Origin: Bacteroidetes bacterium UBA2475
GTDB taxonomy: Bacteria > Bacteroidota > Bacteroidia > B-17B0 > Aurantibacillaceae
DNA length: 64,000 bases
Assembly (NCBI GenBank): GCA_002342065.1
Contig: DDPF01000010.1
Location: forward strand, 248,001-312,000
Reading direction: 5' to 3'
Shown: positions 53,195 through 61,588 of the stretch, in pieces
How positions within the stretch are numbered: the first letter of the stretch is position 1
Layout of the letters: each line of letters begins with the position of its first letter
The notes under the pieces: generated by a model
Seen by the model: the letters and a program-made list of their open reading frames with translations, nothing else
Database searches by the model: none
What the model was told of the DNA's origin: nothing
Program-made: the position numbers and the translations under genes

Positions 53195-53362
53195 TAGCCA
53201 CTAATTGCACTAATTTCTCAAATTATCGTCTTATTAAAATCTATAAGCAATATTTGTGTAATTCAGATTTTCATAGCGATGAATCGCTATGAAAATTAAT
53301 TCCACTAAACAAACTTGCATTATGCTAAAATAATTAGTGACCTTTTGTGAAATTCGTGGCTA
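53195..53362. repeat. Nested inverted-repeat element with central perfect palindrome
   Basis: Outer arms TAGCCACTAATT (53195-53206) and AATTCGTGGCTA (53351-53362) are inverted copies with one mismatch, and further pieces of the arms also match loosely. At the centre, ATTTTCATAGCGAT (53267-53280) and ATCGCTATGAAAAT (53283-53296) are a perfect 14-bp inverted repeat with a two-base spacer. The whole lies between the convergent folC and epimerase genes. It could be a non-autonomous mobile repeat; no open frame is inside. Confidence 0.65.
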
Positions 53363-53385
53363 AAACTTAAGCAATTCTCAGGCGA

Positions 53386-54414
53386 TTAAAAGAGCGTATC
53401 AATTGGCTCTGCTCCTATTCCAGGCAGGTCATTTAAATATATTTTCCCGTTTTTATATTGCACACCTTTAAATGGGTCATTCTTTAATAAATTCGGTGCG
53501 TCAAGATCTACATAATCTGCAAATTTCATTAGTTGTGCCATAGCAGATGTAGCGCATGAACTTTCGGCCATACAACCTAATAAGATCTGTAACTTATTTT
53601 GCTTCGCGTAATTCACCATTTCTAAAGCTTCGGTCAAACCTGTGCTTTTCATAAGCTTAATATTTACTCCTGTAAAACAACCTTTCAAAGAATCCATATC
53701 TTTCAAACGTTTTACACTTTCGTCAGCAATGGTCGGTATCGGACTGCGTTCAGTTACCCAGGCCATCTCATCCAACATTGTTACCGGCATGGGCTGTTCG
53801 ATCAGGATCACATTTTTTTCGTGAAGCCAATGCAACATCTCCAATACTTCTTCTTTATTTTTCCAACCTTGATTTACATCAACGTACAAAGGCTTGTCGG
53901 TATATTTTCTAATTAAATTTATTAAAGCCTTATCATCTTTTGTTCCAGCTTTTATCTTTAAAATAGAAAAATCGGCCGCTTCTTTTATCTTTTGCCCGAT
54001 CATCTCCTCAGCATCAATTCCAATTGTATAAGAAGTTAACCGCGAATCGCTTTTACCAATTCCCATTAGATCGTAAAAAGGTTTTCTTTCAATTTTTCCG
54101 GCAAGGTCATTCAAGGCAATATCAATTGCTGCTTTTGCTGCGTTATTTTCTAATGAAATTTCATCAATGGCTTTTATAATTTCAGAAAAAGATGAAGATG
54201 CGTGGTGAACTAAAAAAGGCTTAATCTTTTCAAAAAAAGCTATGGTACCTTCCACGGTTTCGCCTAAATAAACCGGCAAACAGGCCTCGCCATAACCAAT
54301 TTTCCCTTCATGTTCTATCTTAATGAACACAGATGTGGTGGAACTCCTTGTATTTGAGGATACTCCAAAGGGGTGTTTATATTCTAAAACAAAGGTTTTA
54401 TAGCTTAAAATCAT
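53386..54414 (-). CDS. L-Ala-D/L-Glu (dipeptide) epimerase, enolase superfamily
   Basis: 342 residues. The N-terminal capping domain begins MILSYKTFVLEYKHPFGVS. The catalytic barrel shows LKIKAGTKDD (the KxK base), VDVNQGW, LIEQPMP and TIADES as metal ligands, then NIKLMKSTGLTEA for the second lysine, and LDAPNLLKND near the end. This set matches dipeptide epimerases that interconvert L-Ala-D-Glu and L-Ala-L-Glu from murein. It could act with the NamZ-like and MltD-type enzymes in cell-wall recycling. Other dipeptides are possible substrates. Confidence 0.88.
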   Translation of the reverse strand: MILSYKTFVLEYKHPFGVSSNTRSSTTSVFIKIEHEGKIGYGEACLPVYLGETVEGTIAFFEKIKPFLVHHASSSFSEIIKAIDEISLENNAAKAAIDIALNDLAGKIERKPFYDLMGIGKSDSRLTSYTIGIDAEEMIGQKIKEAADFSILKIKAGTKDDKALINLIRKYTDKPLYVDVNQGWKNKEEVLEMLHWLHEKNVILIEQPMPVTMLDEMAWVTERSPIPTIADESVKRLKDMDSLKGCFTGVNIKLMKSTGLTEALEMVNYAKQNKLQILLGCMAESSCATSAMAQLMKFADYVDLDAPNLLKNDPFKGVQYKNGKIYLNDLPGIGAEPIDTLF

Positions 54415-54517
54415 TAATTTTTATTGTCAATTCATGTAAAAATATGCAAAGAATAAAACTTTGCCCAATCTATTTCTTAGAATGTGAATTTTAAGTGCTT
54501 TTTGTGCATTTTTCTGC

Positions 54518-54525
54518 TATTTTTG
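54518..54525 (+). promoter_or_regulatory. -7 element before pdhA
   Basis: TATTTTTG fits TAnnTTTG and predicts a start near 54532. It makes ATG 54546 the likely start and excludes the in-frame GTG at 54495. The -33 element is unclear: a TTTG occurs 13 bases upstream, which is too close. Confidence 0.45.
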
Positions 54526-54545
54526 TGTCATACAAATTCTGGCAT

Positions 54546-55559
54546 ATGGCTAAAACGTTGACTGAAAAAAAATTAAAGTTCACAAAAGAACATTATTTAA
54601 CCTGGTACGAATCAATGTTGTTGATGCGTAAGTTCGAAGAGAAAACCGGACAAGTTTATGTGCAACAAAAGATAAAAGGTTTTTGTCACCTCTACATTGG
54701 CCAGGAAGCCATAGTTGCTGGTACAGTAAGCGCAACTAAAAAAGGAGATAAGCATATTACAGCATACCGCGATCACGCTCACCCTATTGGCTTAGGTCTG
54801 CATCCAAAATATGTAATGGCCGAAATGTACGCCAAGATAACAGGTTGCAGTAAAGGCAAAGGTGGCAGTATGCACATCTTTAGTAAAGAACATGGTTTTG
54901 TTGGAGGCCACGGTATTGTTGGCGGTCAGATCCCATTAGGTGCCGGAATTGCATTTGCGGAAAAATATAATGGTACTGATAATGTTTGTGTTTGCTCAAT
55001 GGGCGATGGTGCAGTTAGACAAGGTGCTTTACATGAAGCGTTTAACATGGCTATGTTGTGGAAATTACCTGTAGTTTTTATTGTTGAAAATAACCGTTAC
55101 GCCATGGGAACATCGGTAGAACGTACCAGTAACGTACACGATCTTTGGAAATTAGGTTTGGCTTACGATATGCCAAGTAAACCGGTTGATGGCTTGTCTT
55201 GCGAAGCAGTACACGAAGCTATGGAAGAAGCTGTTGCACGTGCTCGCAGAGGTGATGGGCCAACTTTTTTAGAAATGAAAACATACCGTTACAAAGGACA
55301 CAGTATGAGCGATGCCCAATCTTACCGTACAAAAGATGAAGTAAAAGAATATCAACAACAAGATCCTATTGGAAAAGTACTTGCTACTTTACAAGAAAAT
55401 AAATGGATAACCGATGCGCAGATTGAAGCAATAGAAGCAAAAGTAAAAGCTTTGGTAGATGAATCAGTTCAGTTTGCAGAAGATAGTCCGTATCCAGAAC
55501 CGGAAGAGCTTTACAAAGATGTTTACTCTGAACCGGATTATCCTTACATTATTGAATAA
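54546..55559 (+). CDS. pdhA: Pyruvate dehydrogenase E1 alpha subunit
   Basis: 337 residues from ATG 54546. Thiamine-diphosphate binding residues are in GDGAVRQGALHEAFNMAMLWKLPVVFIVENN, the GDG...NN motif. GHGIVGGQIPLGAGIAFAEKY and the phosphorylation-loop equivalent YRYKGHSMSDAQSYRTKDE also match PdhA. It pairs with an E1 beta subunit that is not in this window. The next gene encodes the two-lipoyl E2, 68 bases downstream, as in other Bacteroidota. Confidence 0.95.
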   Translation: MAKTLTEKKLKFTKEHYLTWYESMLLMRKFEEKTGQVYVQQKIKGFCHLYIGQEAIVAGTVSATKKGDKHITAYRDHAHPIGLGLHPKYVMAEMYAKITGCSKGKGGSMHIFSKEHGFVGGHGIVGGQIPLGAGIAFAEKYNGTDNVCVCSMGDGAVRQGALHEAFNMAMLWKLPVVFIVENNRYAMGTSVERTSNVHDLWKLGLAYDMPSKPVDGLSCEAVHEAMEEAVARARRGDGPTFLEMKTYRYKGHSMSDAQSYRTKDEVKEYQQQDPIGKVLATLQENKWITDAQIEAIEAKVKALVDESVQFAEDSPYPEPEELYKDVYSEPDYPYIIE

Positions 55560-55627
55560 ATTATTTTAGAACTTAGAATTAAGATTTAAAAATCTTAGAT
55601 CACAAATAAAAAAATCTTAAATACACA

Positions 55628-57217
55628 ATGGCTGAAATAGTAAGAATGCCCAAATTAAGTGATACCATGACAGATGGTGTAATTGCTAAATGGCATAAAA
55701 AAGTTGGCGATAAAGTAAAGAGCGGTGAATTATTAGCCGATATCGAAACTGATAAAGCAACTATGGAATTTGAATCTTTCCAGGACGGTGTGTTATTGCA
55801 CATTGGTGTACAGGAAAAACAAGCCGTACCGGTTGATAGCGTAATTGCAATTCTTGGTAAAGAAGGTGAAGATATTAGTGGCCTATTGAACGGAAGTTCG
55901 GGTGGAAAAGTAGAAGAAAAGAAACAAGACAGCAAAACTGAAGACGCAAAACCCGAAACAAAGAAAACGGAAACTGCTCTCCCTTCAACTATACAAGTTG
56001 TTCGTATGCCTAAATTAAGTGATACAATGACAGAAGGTGTTGTTGCAAAATGGCATAAAAAGGTTGGTGATAAAGTAAAGAGCGGCGATCTTTTAGCAGA
56101 TATTGAAACAGATAAAGCCACGATGGAATTTGAATCTTTCCAGGATGGTGTGTTAATGCACATTGGTGTTGATGCAGGAAAAAGCGTACCTGTTGACAGC
56201 GTTTTAGCAATACTTGGTAAAGGCGATGAAGATATGAAGGCTGTATTAAGTTCAGTTAGTCAGCAGTCTTCAGGGGGCAGTAAGCAGTCAACAGAAAGTA
56301 GTAAGCAGGAGGCAACAACAAGCAAACAAGAAACAACAAACAAGAAACAAGAAACTTCTAATACTATAACTTCTTCCGGTGGAAGAATAAAAGCTTCCCC
56401 TCTTGCAAAAGCATTAGCAAAAGAAAAAGGAATTGATCTTAGCAAAGTAAAAGGATCGGCAGAGAACGGAAGAATTACAAAAGCAGATATTGAAAACTAT
56501 AAAGGTGGTGGTGCCAAATCAAATTTTGTTGGTGTAGAAAGTTATACTGATGAGCCTGCATCACAAATGCGTAAAACAATTGCTCGTCGTTTAGTTGAAA
56601 GCAAGAACGGAGCACCGCATTTTTACTTGAATATTGAAGTAGACATGGATAGCGCTATTTCGAGCAGAGAAGCTATCAATAAAATTAGCGAAGTAAAAGT
56701 ATCATTCAATGATCTTGTTATTAAAGCATGTGCTGCGGCTTTAAGAAGGCATCCACGTGTAAACTCTTCATGGATGACAGATAAGATCCGCATTAACCAT
56801 CATATTCATATTGGAATGGCTGTAGCTGTTGAAGATGGTCTGTTAGTTCCTGTTATTCGTTTCGCAGATGGAAAATCAATTTCAGATATTGCAGCCGAAA
56901 CAAAAGATCTTGGTAAGCGTGCAAAAGATAAAAAATTACAACCACAGGATTGGGAAGGAAATACTTTTACCGTTTCTAATTTAGGAATGTTCGGTATAGA
57001 ATCATTTACTTCTATTATTAATTCGCCTGAATCCTGTATCCTTTCAGTAGGTGCTATTCGCCAGGTTCCGGTAGTAAAGAACGGGGCTATTGTTCCGGGA
57101 AATACAATGAAGCTTACTTTAGCATGCGATCATAGAAGTGTGGATGGTGCAACGGGAGCAGCATTCCTGCAAACGTTAAAAACATTTATTGAGAACCCTG
57201 TAATGATGTTCATTTAA
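55628..57217 (+). CDS. pdhC: Pyruvate dehydrogenase E2 with two lipoyl domains
   Basis: 529 residues. Lipoyl domain 1 has K43 in IETDKATMEF; lipoyl domain 2 is offset by exactly 120 residues (K163). By hand count 66 of 79 aligned residues are identical. A Gln/Ser/Lys/Thr-rich linker separates them from the subunit-binding domain (about 255-290, KASPLAKALAKEKGIDLSKVKGS). The catalytic domain ends in ACDHRSVDGATGA with the active-site His. The protein forms the PDH core and transfers acetyl to CoA. The DNA of the two lipoyl units is also highly similar, so this is a recent or homogenised duplication. Confidence 0.95.
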   Translation: MAEIVRMPKLSDTMTDGVIAKWHKKVGDKVKSGELLADIETDKATMEFESFQDGVLLHIGVQEKQAVPVDSVIAILGKEGEDISGLLNGSSGGKVEEKKQDSKTEDAKPETKKTETALPSTIQVVRMPKLSDTMTEGVVAKWHKKVGDKVKSGDLLADIETDKATMEFESFQDGVLMHIGVDAGKSVPVDSVLAILGKGDEDMKAVLSSVSQQSSGGSKQSTESSKQEATTSKQETTNKKQETSNTITSSGGRIKASPLAKALAKEKGIDLSKVKGSAENGRITKADIENYKGGGAKSNFVGVESYTDEPASQMRKTIARRLVESKNGAPHFYLNIEVDMDSAISSREAINKISEVKVSFNDLVIKACAAALRRHPRVNSSWMTDKIRINHHIHIGMAVAVEDGLLVPVIRFADGKSISDIAAETKDLGKRAKDKKLQPQDWEGNTFTVSNLGMFGIESFTSIINSPESCILSVGAIRQVPVVKNGAIVPGNTMKLTLACDHRSVDGATGAAFLQTLKTFIENPVMMFI

Positions 57218-57223
57218 TTTTTT

Positions 57224-57979
57224 ATGGAAGCATTCGTTAGATCAGAAATAAAGAACGGGATTGGAACAATTACTTTTTTCCATCCTCAAAGTAATTCAAT
57301 GCCGGGCACACAATTACGTAACCTTGCAGCAGAAATAGAAAAACTCGGAAAAGATAATTCTGCAAAAGTTATTGTTCTTAAAAGTGAAGGTGATAAAGCG
57401 TTTTGCGCAGGCGCAAGTTTTGATGAACTAATTGCCATTAAAGATATTGATACAGGTTTAAAATTTTTCTCAGGTTTTGCCGCAGTAATTAATGCTATGC
57501 GCAAAGCCCAAAAATTTATTATTGCACGTGTTCAGGGTAAAGCTGTTGGTGGAGGTGTTGGTATTGCTTCTAGTGCCGATTATACATTTGCAACTGATGC
57601 AGCTTCTATAAAATTAAGTGAACTCGCTGTTGGTATTGGTCCCTTTGTTGTTGGCCCTGCTGTAGAACGCAAAGTTGGAACTTCTGCTTTTTGTCAATTA
57701 ACCATAAATGCAACGGAATGGCAAACTGCACAATGGGCAAAAGAAAAAGGTTTATATGCTGAATTATTTTCTTCAACTGATGAAATGGATAAAGGCATTG
57801 AAATACTTGCCGGTAAATTAGCCACCAGTAATCCTGAAGCTATGGCCATGCTAAAAAAAGTAATGTGGAAAGGCACCGAGAATTGGGATGAGCTATTAAT
57901 TGAACGCGCAGGTATGAGCGGAACATTGGTGCTCTCTGAATTTACAGTGAATGCTATTAATAAATTTAAAGGGAAATAA
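57224..57979 (+). CDS. Enoyl-CoA hydratase/isomerase (crotonase) family protein
   Basis: 251 residues of the crotonase fold. Oxyanion-hole segments are KAFCAGASFDEL and VQGKAVGGGVGIASSADYTFATDAASIKLSEL. The first catalytic Glu of crotonase (in GGGCEL) is replaced by Gly here (GGGVGIAS), while the second is kept (LSELAVGIGP). A hydratase with both acids is therefore unlikely; a methylglutaconyl-CoA hydratase or isomerase role is more plausible. The gene starts six bases after pdhC and is probably in the same transcript. Confidence 0.85.
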   Translation: MEAFVRSEIKNGIGTITFFHPQSNSMPGTQLRNLAAEIEKLGKDNSAKVIVLKSEGDKAFCAGASFDELIAIKDIDTGLKFFSGFAAVINAMRKAQKFIIARVQGKAVGGGVGIASSADYTFATDAASIKLSELAVGIGPFVVGPAVERKVGTSAFCQLTINATEWQTAQWAKEKGLYAELFSSTDEMDKGIEILAGKLATSNPEAMAMLKKVMWKGTENWDELLIERAGMSGTLVLSEFTVNAINKFKGK

Positions 57980-58001
57980 ATTTTCCTTTAGAAGATCAAT
58001 T

Positions 58002-58970
58002 CTAATACATCGGCTTCATACCTCTTAAGCCCATATCCACAACTGTTTCACCTGCGTCAGGTTGATATAAACCATCAGGATTCACCTTCGTCCATTCAAA
58101 ACTTTTATTGGTTGAAAGTGAAACAGTAATAATAATATTAGATGTTTCGCTACCTGTAATTACTAAAGGTTGGTTTGAAGAAGTGGTAGTATTATAAAAC
58201 TCACCTGTTACCAAACAACTACCTGCGGGTATTACTGATCCTGGATTTGGATTAACAACTGTTGTTTTTGCAGCTTGTCCTTCTAGTTTTACATCGGTAC
58301 TTGCGTAGTTAGTATAAAATCCCCAATAGCCTTGCAATTTATTTCCGGCGCCATTTAAAGTTGGTGTCATTACCGCGTTTTTCATTTTGTATTTTGACAC
58401 GTAAGTATTAAATCCTACAAACGATGCAATGGTTCCTGTTAGATTATTAGTGCCAACTCTTACTTTAATATCGTAGTTCTGATAGGCTAACGAAACTCTT
58501 AACCATTTGTAAGTACCAGGTGTAATACTACTAATAGGCATCGAAAAGAAATCATCTCCTTCTTTTGCCACAATCGATTTGCAAAATACAATAGCATTGC
58601 TTCCACCACACATAGTCTCTTCTGCCCTATACAAAACTGTACCTTTGCCAACTTGCGTAGTATCATACTTCGTCATTTCAATATAATGTGCGCTCATGTT
58701 ATTAAATTTCGGCGATTGCGCTTCATTTGTACTTGGCATTGTTGCGGGTAAACCAAAACTGTTCAATCGAGCTTGCGTACTATCAAATTTAAATCTAAAA
58801 ATAAGCTTTGGTCCTGTAGCAGTGCCGGTCCAAGCAGTATCGGGGAAACTACAGGTAGGGCAACTTACTGTCGGAGTTGGCTCGTGTATATGTTCTTCCT
58901 CAACGGTCTCTTTCTTTTTACAAGAAATAAATAGTAATAAAAACAATGAGGCAATTAAAACGTTCTTCAT
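58002..58970 (-). CDS. Lipoprotein of unknown family
   Basis: 322 residues with lipoprotein signal MKNVLIASLFLLLFISC followed by KKKET. After an acidic, His-containing stretch (EEEHIHEP) there is a CPTC pair (VSCPTCSFPDT), then a beta-rich domain of about 280 residues with ISSITPGTYKWLRVSLAYQNYDIKV and TGEFYNTTTSSNQPLVITGSE. The CPTC site may bind metal or form a disulphide. No family recognised. It converges with the crotonase gene across 22 bases and diverges from dtd. Confidence 0.65.
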   Translation of the reverse strand: MKNVLIASLFLLLFISCKKKETVEEEHIHEPTPTVSCPTCSFPDTAWTGTATGPKLIFRFKFDSTQARLNSFGLPATMPSTNEAQSPKFNNMSAHYIEMTKYDTTQVGKGTVLYRAEETMCGGSNAIVFCKSIVAKEGDDFFSMPISSITPGTYKWLRVSLAYQNYDIKVRVGTNNLTGTIASFVGFNTYVSKYKMKNAVMTPTLNGAGNKLQGYWGFYTNYASTDVKLEGQAAKTTVVNPNPGSVIPAGSCLVTGEFYNTTTSSNQPLVITGSETSNIIITVSLSTNKSFEWTKVNPDGLYQPDAGETVVDMGLRGMKPMY

Positions 58971-58976
58971 TTTAGT

Positions 58977-58984
58977 TATTTTTG
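58977..58984 (+). promoter_or_regulatory. -7 element before dtd
   Basis: TATTTTTG fits TAnnTTTG, 18 bases before ATG 59003. No good TTG lies at the -33 distance. Confidence 0.4.
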
Positions 58985-59002
58985 TGTTAAAGATAAAAAA
59001 TT

Positions 59003-59455
59003 ATGCGCTTGGTTTTACAAAGAGTTAAAAAAGCGGCAGTTTCAATAAATAATGTCCTACATGCTTATATTAATGAGGGCTTTTTGATCCTGGTTGGAAT
59101 TGAGAATGAAGATACTAACGAAGATATAGACTGGTTATGCGCCAAAGTTTGCAGCATGCGTGTATTTGCAGATGCCGAAGGTAAATTGAACCTTGACATA
59201 AAACAAACAAATGGAGACATCTTAATTGTAAGCCAGTTTACTTTACATGCCTCTACAAAAAAAGGTAATCGACCTTCTTTTATAAAAGCCGCGAGACCCG
59301 AGGTTGCAATACCTTTATATGAAAAATTTATTTCTGAAACAGAAAGGCTGCTAGGCAAAGCTTGTAAAACGGGGCAATTTGGTGCCGATATGCAAGTAGA
59401 ATTAATTAATGACGGCCCAGTAACGATAATTTTAGATAGTAAAAACAAAGAATAA
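59003..59455 (+). CDS. dtd: D-aminoacyl-tRNA deacylase Dtd
   Basis: 150 residues with the DTD marks LVLQRVKKAAVSI at the N-terminus, ILIVSQFTLHASTKKGNRPSF (the SQFTL motif) and NDGPVTIILDS (the GP-cis motif near the end). The enzyme removes D-amino acids from tRNA. It is followed by pyrR after 33 bases. Confidence 0.95.
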   Translation: MRLVLQRVKKAAVSINNVLHAYINEGFLILVGIENEDTNEDIDWLCAKVCSMRVFADAEGKLNLDIKQTNGDILIVSQFTLHASTKKGNRPSFIKAARPEVAIPLYEKFISETERLLGKACKTGQFGADMQVELINDGPVTIILDSKNKE

Positions 59456-59488
59456 TTTTTATCTTTATAAAATAATTAAACTTAAACT

Positions 59489-60022
59489 GTGCAACCAAAG
59501 ATATTATTAGAAAAAGATCAGTTTGATGTTAAAATAAAACGTTTATGCCACGAACTAATTGAGGTGCATAACGATTTTAACGAAACGGTTATTATTGGTT
59601 TACAGCCTCGTGGCATTTTTCTTGCCAAGCGCATTCAAAAAGAATTACAAAGTATTTTAAAAAATAAGAAGATCAATTGCGGCGAACTGGATATTACTTT
59701 TCACCGGGATGATTTCAGAAAAAAAGAACTTATTCCTAATCCAACTACGATCAATTTTACTATCGAAGACAAGAATGTTATTTTGGTTGATGACGTTTTG
59801 TTTACCGGCAGAACTATTCGCGCCGGCTTAGACGCAATGCTCGATTTTGGCAGACCAAAAGATGTAGAGCTGTTAGTGCTGGTAGATCGTAGACTTGCAC
59901 GTCATGTGCCCATCCAGGCAAAATATATTGGTATCACAATAGACTCTATTGAAACTCAAAACGTAAAAGTAGAGTGGCAGGAAACAGACGGTAAAGACCG
60001 CATCACTCTTTTTAATAAATAA
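59489..60022 (+). CDS. pyrR: PyrR, pyrimidine regulator/uracil phosphoribosyltransferase
   Basis: 177 residues from a GTG start. The PRPP-binding signature is VILVDDVLFTGRTIRAGLDAM. TVIIGLQPRGIFLAKRIQKEL and LVLVDRRLARHVPIQAKYIG complete the type I PRTase fold with PyrR features. In Gram-positive bacteria PyrR controls pyr genes by RNA binding; in Bacteroidota it may be only an enzyme or a regulator of the downstream pyrB. It is separated by one base from the DinB gene and two genes before pyrB. Confidence 0.92.
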   Translation: MQPKILLEKDQFDVKIKRLCHELIEVHNDFNETVIIGLQPRGIFLAKRIQKELQSILKNKKINCGELDITFHRDDFRKKELIPNPTTINFTIEDKNVILVDDVLFTGRTIRAGLDAMLDFGRPKDVELLVLVDRRLARHVPIQAKYIGITIDSIETQNVKVEWQETDGKDRITLFNK

Positions 60023-60023
60023 C

Positions 60024-60545
60024 ATGAGGCCAAAAAAAGAAGATTGCCCTGAGTATTATATTTATTACATCGGGCTTACAAAACAACAAGAAGTTTTAGC
60101 CGCTTTAACCGAAACCAAAAAAGAACAACTCGATTTTATTAAAAATATTCCTACCGATCTTGAAAATTACGCATACGCTGATGGAAAATGGACTATTAAA
60201 GAAGTTTTGATTCATTGCATAGACACTGAGCGCATTTTTAGTACAAGAGCCTTAAGTTTTGCCCGTGGCGATAAGCAAGTACCACATTCTTATGATGAGA
60301 ATCTTTACGGGGCCAATAGTCACGCTGCTTCACGTACATTAAAAGACATTATTGAAGAGTTTGAAGCTGTAAGAACCGGCGTTATTTGTTTGTACAGATC
60401 ATTTTCTGCCGAGATCATAAATTTATCAGGACAAACACCTTCTGGTCCGGCTACTGTGAATTCCATAGGATTCACTATTTGCGGGCATACTGCGCATCAT
60501 TTGAATATTATTAAAGAACGCTATTTACAGAATACAAAAAAATAA
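60024..60545 (+). CDS. DinB-like metal-dependent protein
   Basis: 173 residues of the DinB/YfiT four-helix fold. The His ligands are visible in IKEVLIHCIDTERIF and in the final ICGHTAHHLNIIKERY, the typical H...HxxxH arrangement. The YAYADGKWTIKE entry is also typical. DinB-like proteins bind Zn or Ni and often act as thiol-dependent transferases. It sits between pyrR and pyrB in one transcript, so a pyrimidine-linked role is possible but unproven. Confidence 0.82.
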   Translation: MRPKKEDCPEYYIYYIGLTKQQEVLAALTETKKEQLDFIKNIPTDLENYAYADGKWTIKEVLIHCIDTERIFSTRALSFARGDKQVPHSYDENLYGANSHAASRTLKDIIEEFEAVRTGVICLYRSFSAEIINLSGQTPSGPATVNSIGFTICGHTAHHLNIIKERYLQNTKK

Positions 60546-60562
60546 TTTCTCAATTAAAAAAT

Positions 60563-60600
60563 AAAAGCTAACTTTAGCTTTTGAAAATACATTTTCAAAA
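60563..60600 (+). promoter_or_regulatory. Two overlapping palindromes just before pyrB
   Basis: AAAAGCTAA (60563-60571) with TTAGCTTTT (60574-60582), and TTTTGAAAAT (60579-60588) with ATTTTCAAAA (60591-60600). Both are perfect and share TTTT at 60579-60582, so their RNA hairpins exclude each other at the base. The second ends four bases before the pyrB ATG. Confidence 0.6.
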
Positions 60601-60604
60601 ATAA

Positions 60605-61531
60605 ATGAGCCACTTAAGCGTCAATCATCTCCTCGGCATAAAAAACCTCACCAAAAACGACATTGATCTTATTTTAACGACCGCTCAAAATTTTAAAGAA
60701 GTTATTAATCGTCCCATTAAAAAAGTTCCGTCGCTCCGCGATATAACTATTGCCAATTTATTCTTCGAAAATTCTACCCGCACACGTCTATCTTTTGAGC
60801 TCGCTCAAAAACGTTTAAGCGCCGATACCATTAATTTTTCAGCTTCTAACTCTTCAGTAAAAAAAGGCGAGACCTTAATTGATACGGTAAATAATATTTT
60901 GGCCATGAAAGTGGACATGATCGTTATGCGCCACGCCAGTGCAGGTGCCGCAGTATTTCTATCTAAAAAGGTTAACGCAAAAATTATTAACGCCGGCGAT
61001 GGTGCTCACGAACATCCAACGCAGGCTTTGCTTGATGCTTTTTCGATCAAAGAAAGATTAGGCGATCTTAAAGGCAAAAAAGTAGTGATAGTTGGAGATA
61101 TTTTACATTCACGTGTAGCACTTTCAAATATATTTTGCCTTCAAAAATTAGGTGCCATTGTAAAAGTATGCGGACCATTAACCCTGATACCAAAACACAT
61201 TACCTCTTTAGGAGTTGAAGTAGAATTAGATCTTAAAAAAGCATTAGAATGGTGCGACGTAGCAAACATGTTACGCATTCAATTAGAGCGCCAGGATATA
61301 AAATATTTTCCATCACTTAGAGAATACTCTATGATGTACGGTTTGGACAAAGAAATGCTTGACAGTGTTTCTAAAAAAATAATCATCATGCACCCTGGCC
61401 CAATTAACCGTGGAGTAGAAATAACCAGCGATGTAGCCGATAGCAAACAATCTATTATTTTAGACCAGGTGGAGAATGGTGTTGCCGTGAGAATGGCCGT
61501 GATGTTTTTACTTGCTGGAAGACAAGGGTAA
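60605..61531 (+). CDS. pyrB: Aspartate carbamoyltransferase catalytic subunit
   Basis: 308 residues. The carbamoyl-phosphate motif is FENSTRTRLSFELA, then the HPTQALLDAF loop, then MHPGPINRGVEI near the end, as in PyrB. It catalyses the first committed step of pyrimidine synthesis from aspartate and carbamoyl phosphate. No pyrI regulatory gene follows. It is the last gene of dtd-pyrR-DinB-pyrB and has two overlapping palindromes before its start. Confidence 0.96.
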   Translation: MSHLSVNHLLGIKNLTKNDIDLILTTAQNFKEVINRPIKKVPSLRDITIANLFFENSTRTRLSFELAQKRLSADTINFSASNSSVKKGETLIDTVNNILAMKVDMIVMRHASAGAAVFLSKKVNAKIINAGDGAHEHPTQALLDAFSIKERLGDLKGKKVVIVGDILHSRVALSNIFCLQKLGAIVKVCGPLTLIPKHITSLGVEVELDLKKALEWCDVANMLRIQLERQDIKYFPSLREYSMMYGLDKEMLDSVSKKIIIMHPGPINRGVEITSDVADSKQSIILDQVENGVAVRMAVMFLLAGRQG

Positions 61532-61588
61532 TTAATTTTCTTACCAATTTATTTTGCTTGATTAAAGTTATTAATAATATAATTTATA

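Noticed and set aside
54495..54545. GTG start extending pdhA by 17 codons
   Set aside because: It would include the predicted -7 element at 54518; ATG 54546 fits the family start.
55600..56163. 187-codon minus-strand frame in pdhC
   Set aside because: Antisense shadow of the duplicated lipoyl domains, which explains its internal repeat.
60545..60604. Classical PyrR attenuation loop
   Set aside because: No conserved PyrR-binding loop sequence or terminator T tract is present; only the overlapping palindromes remain.
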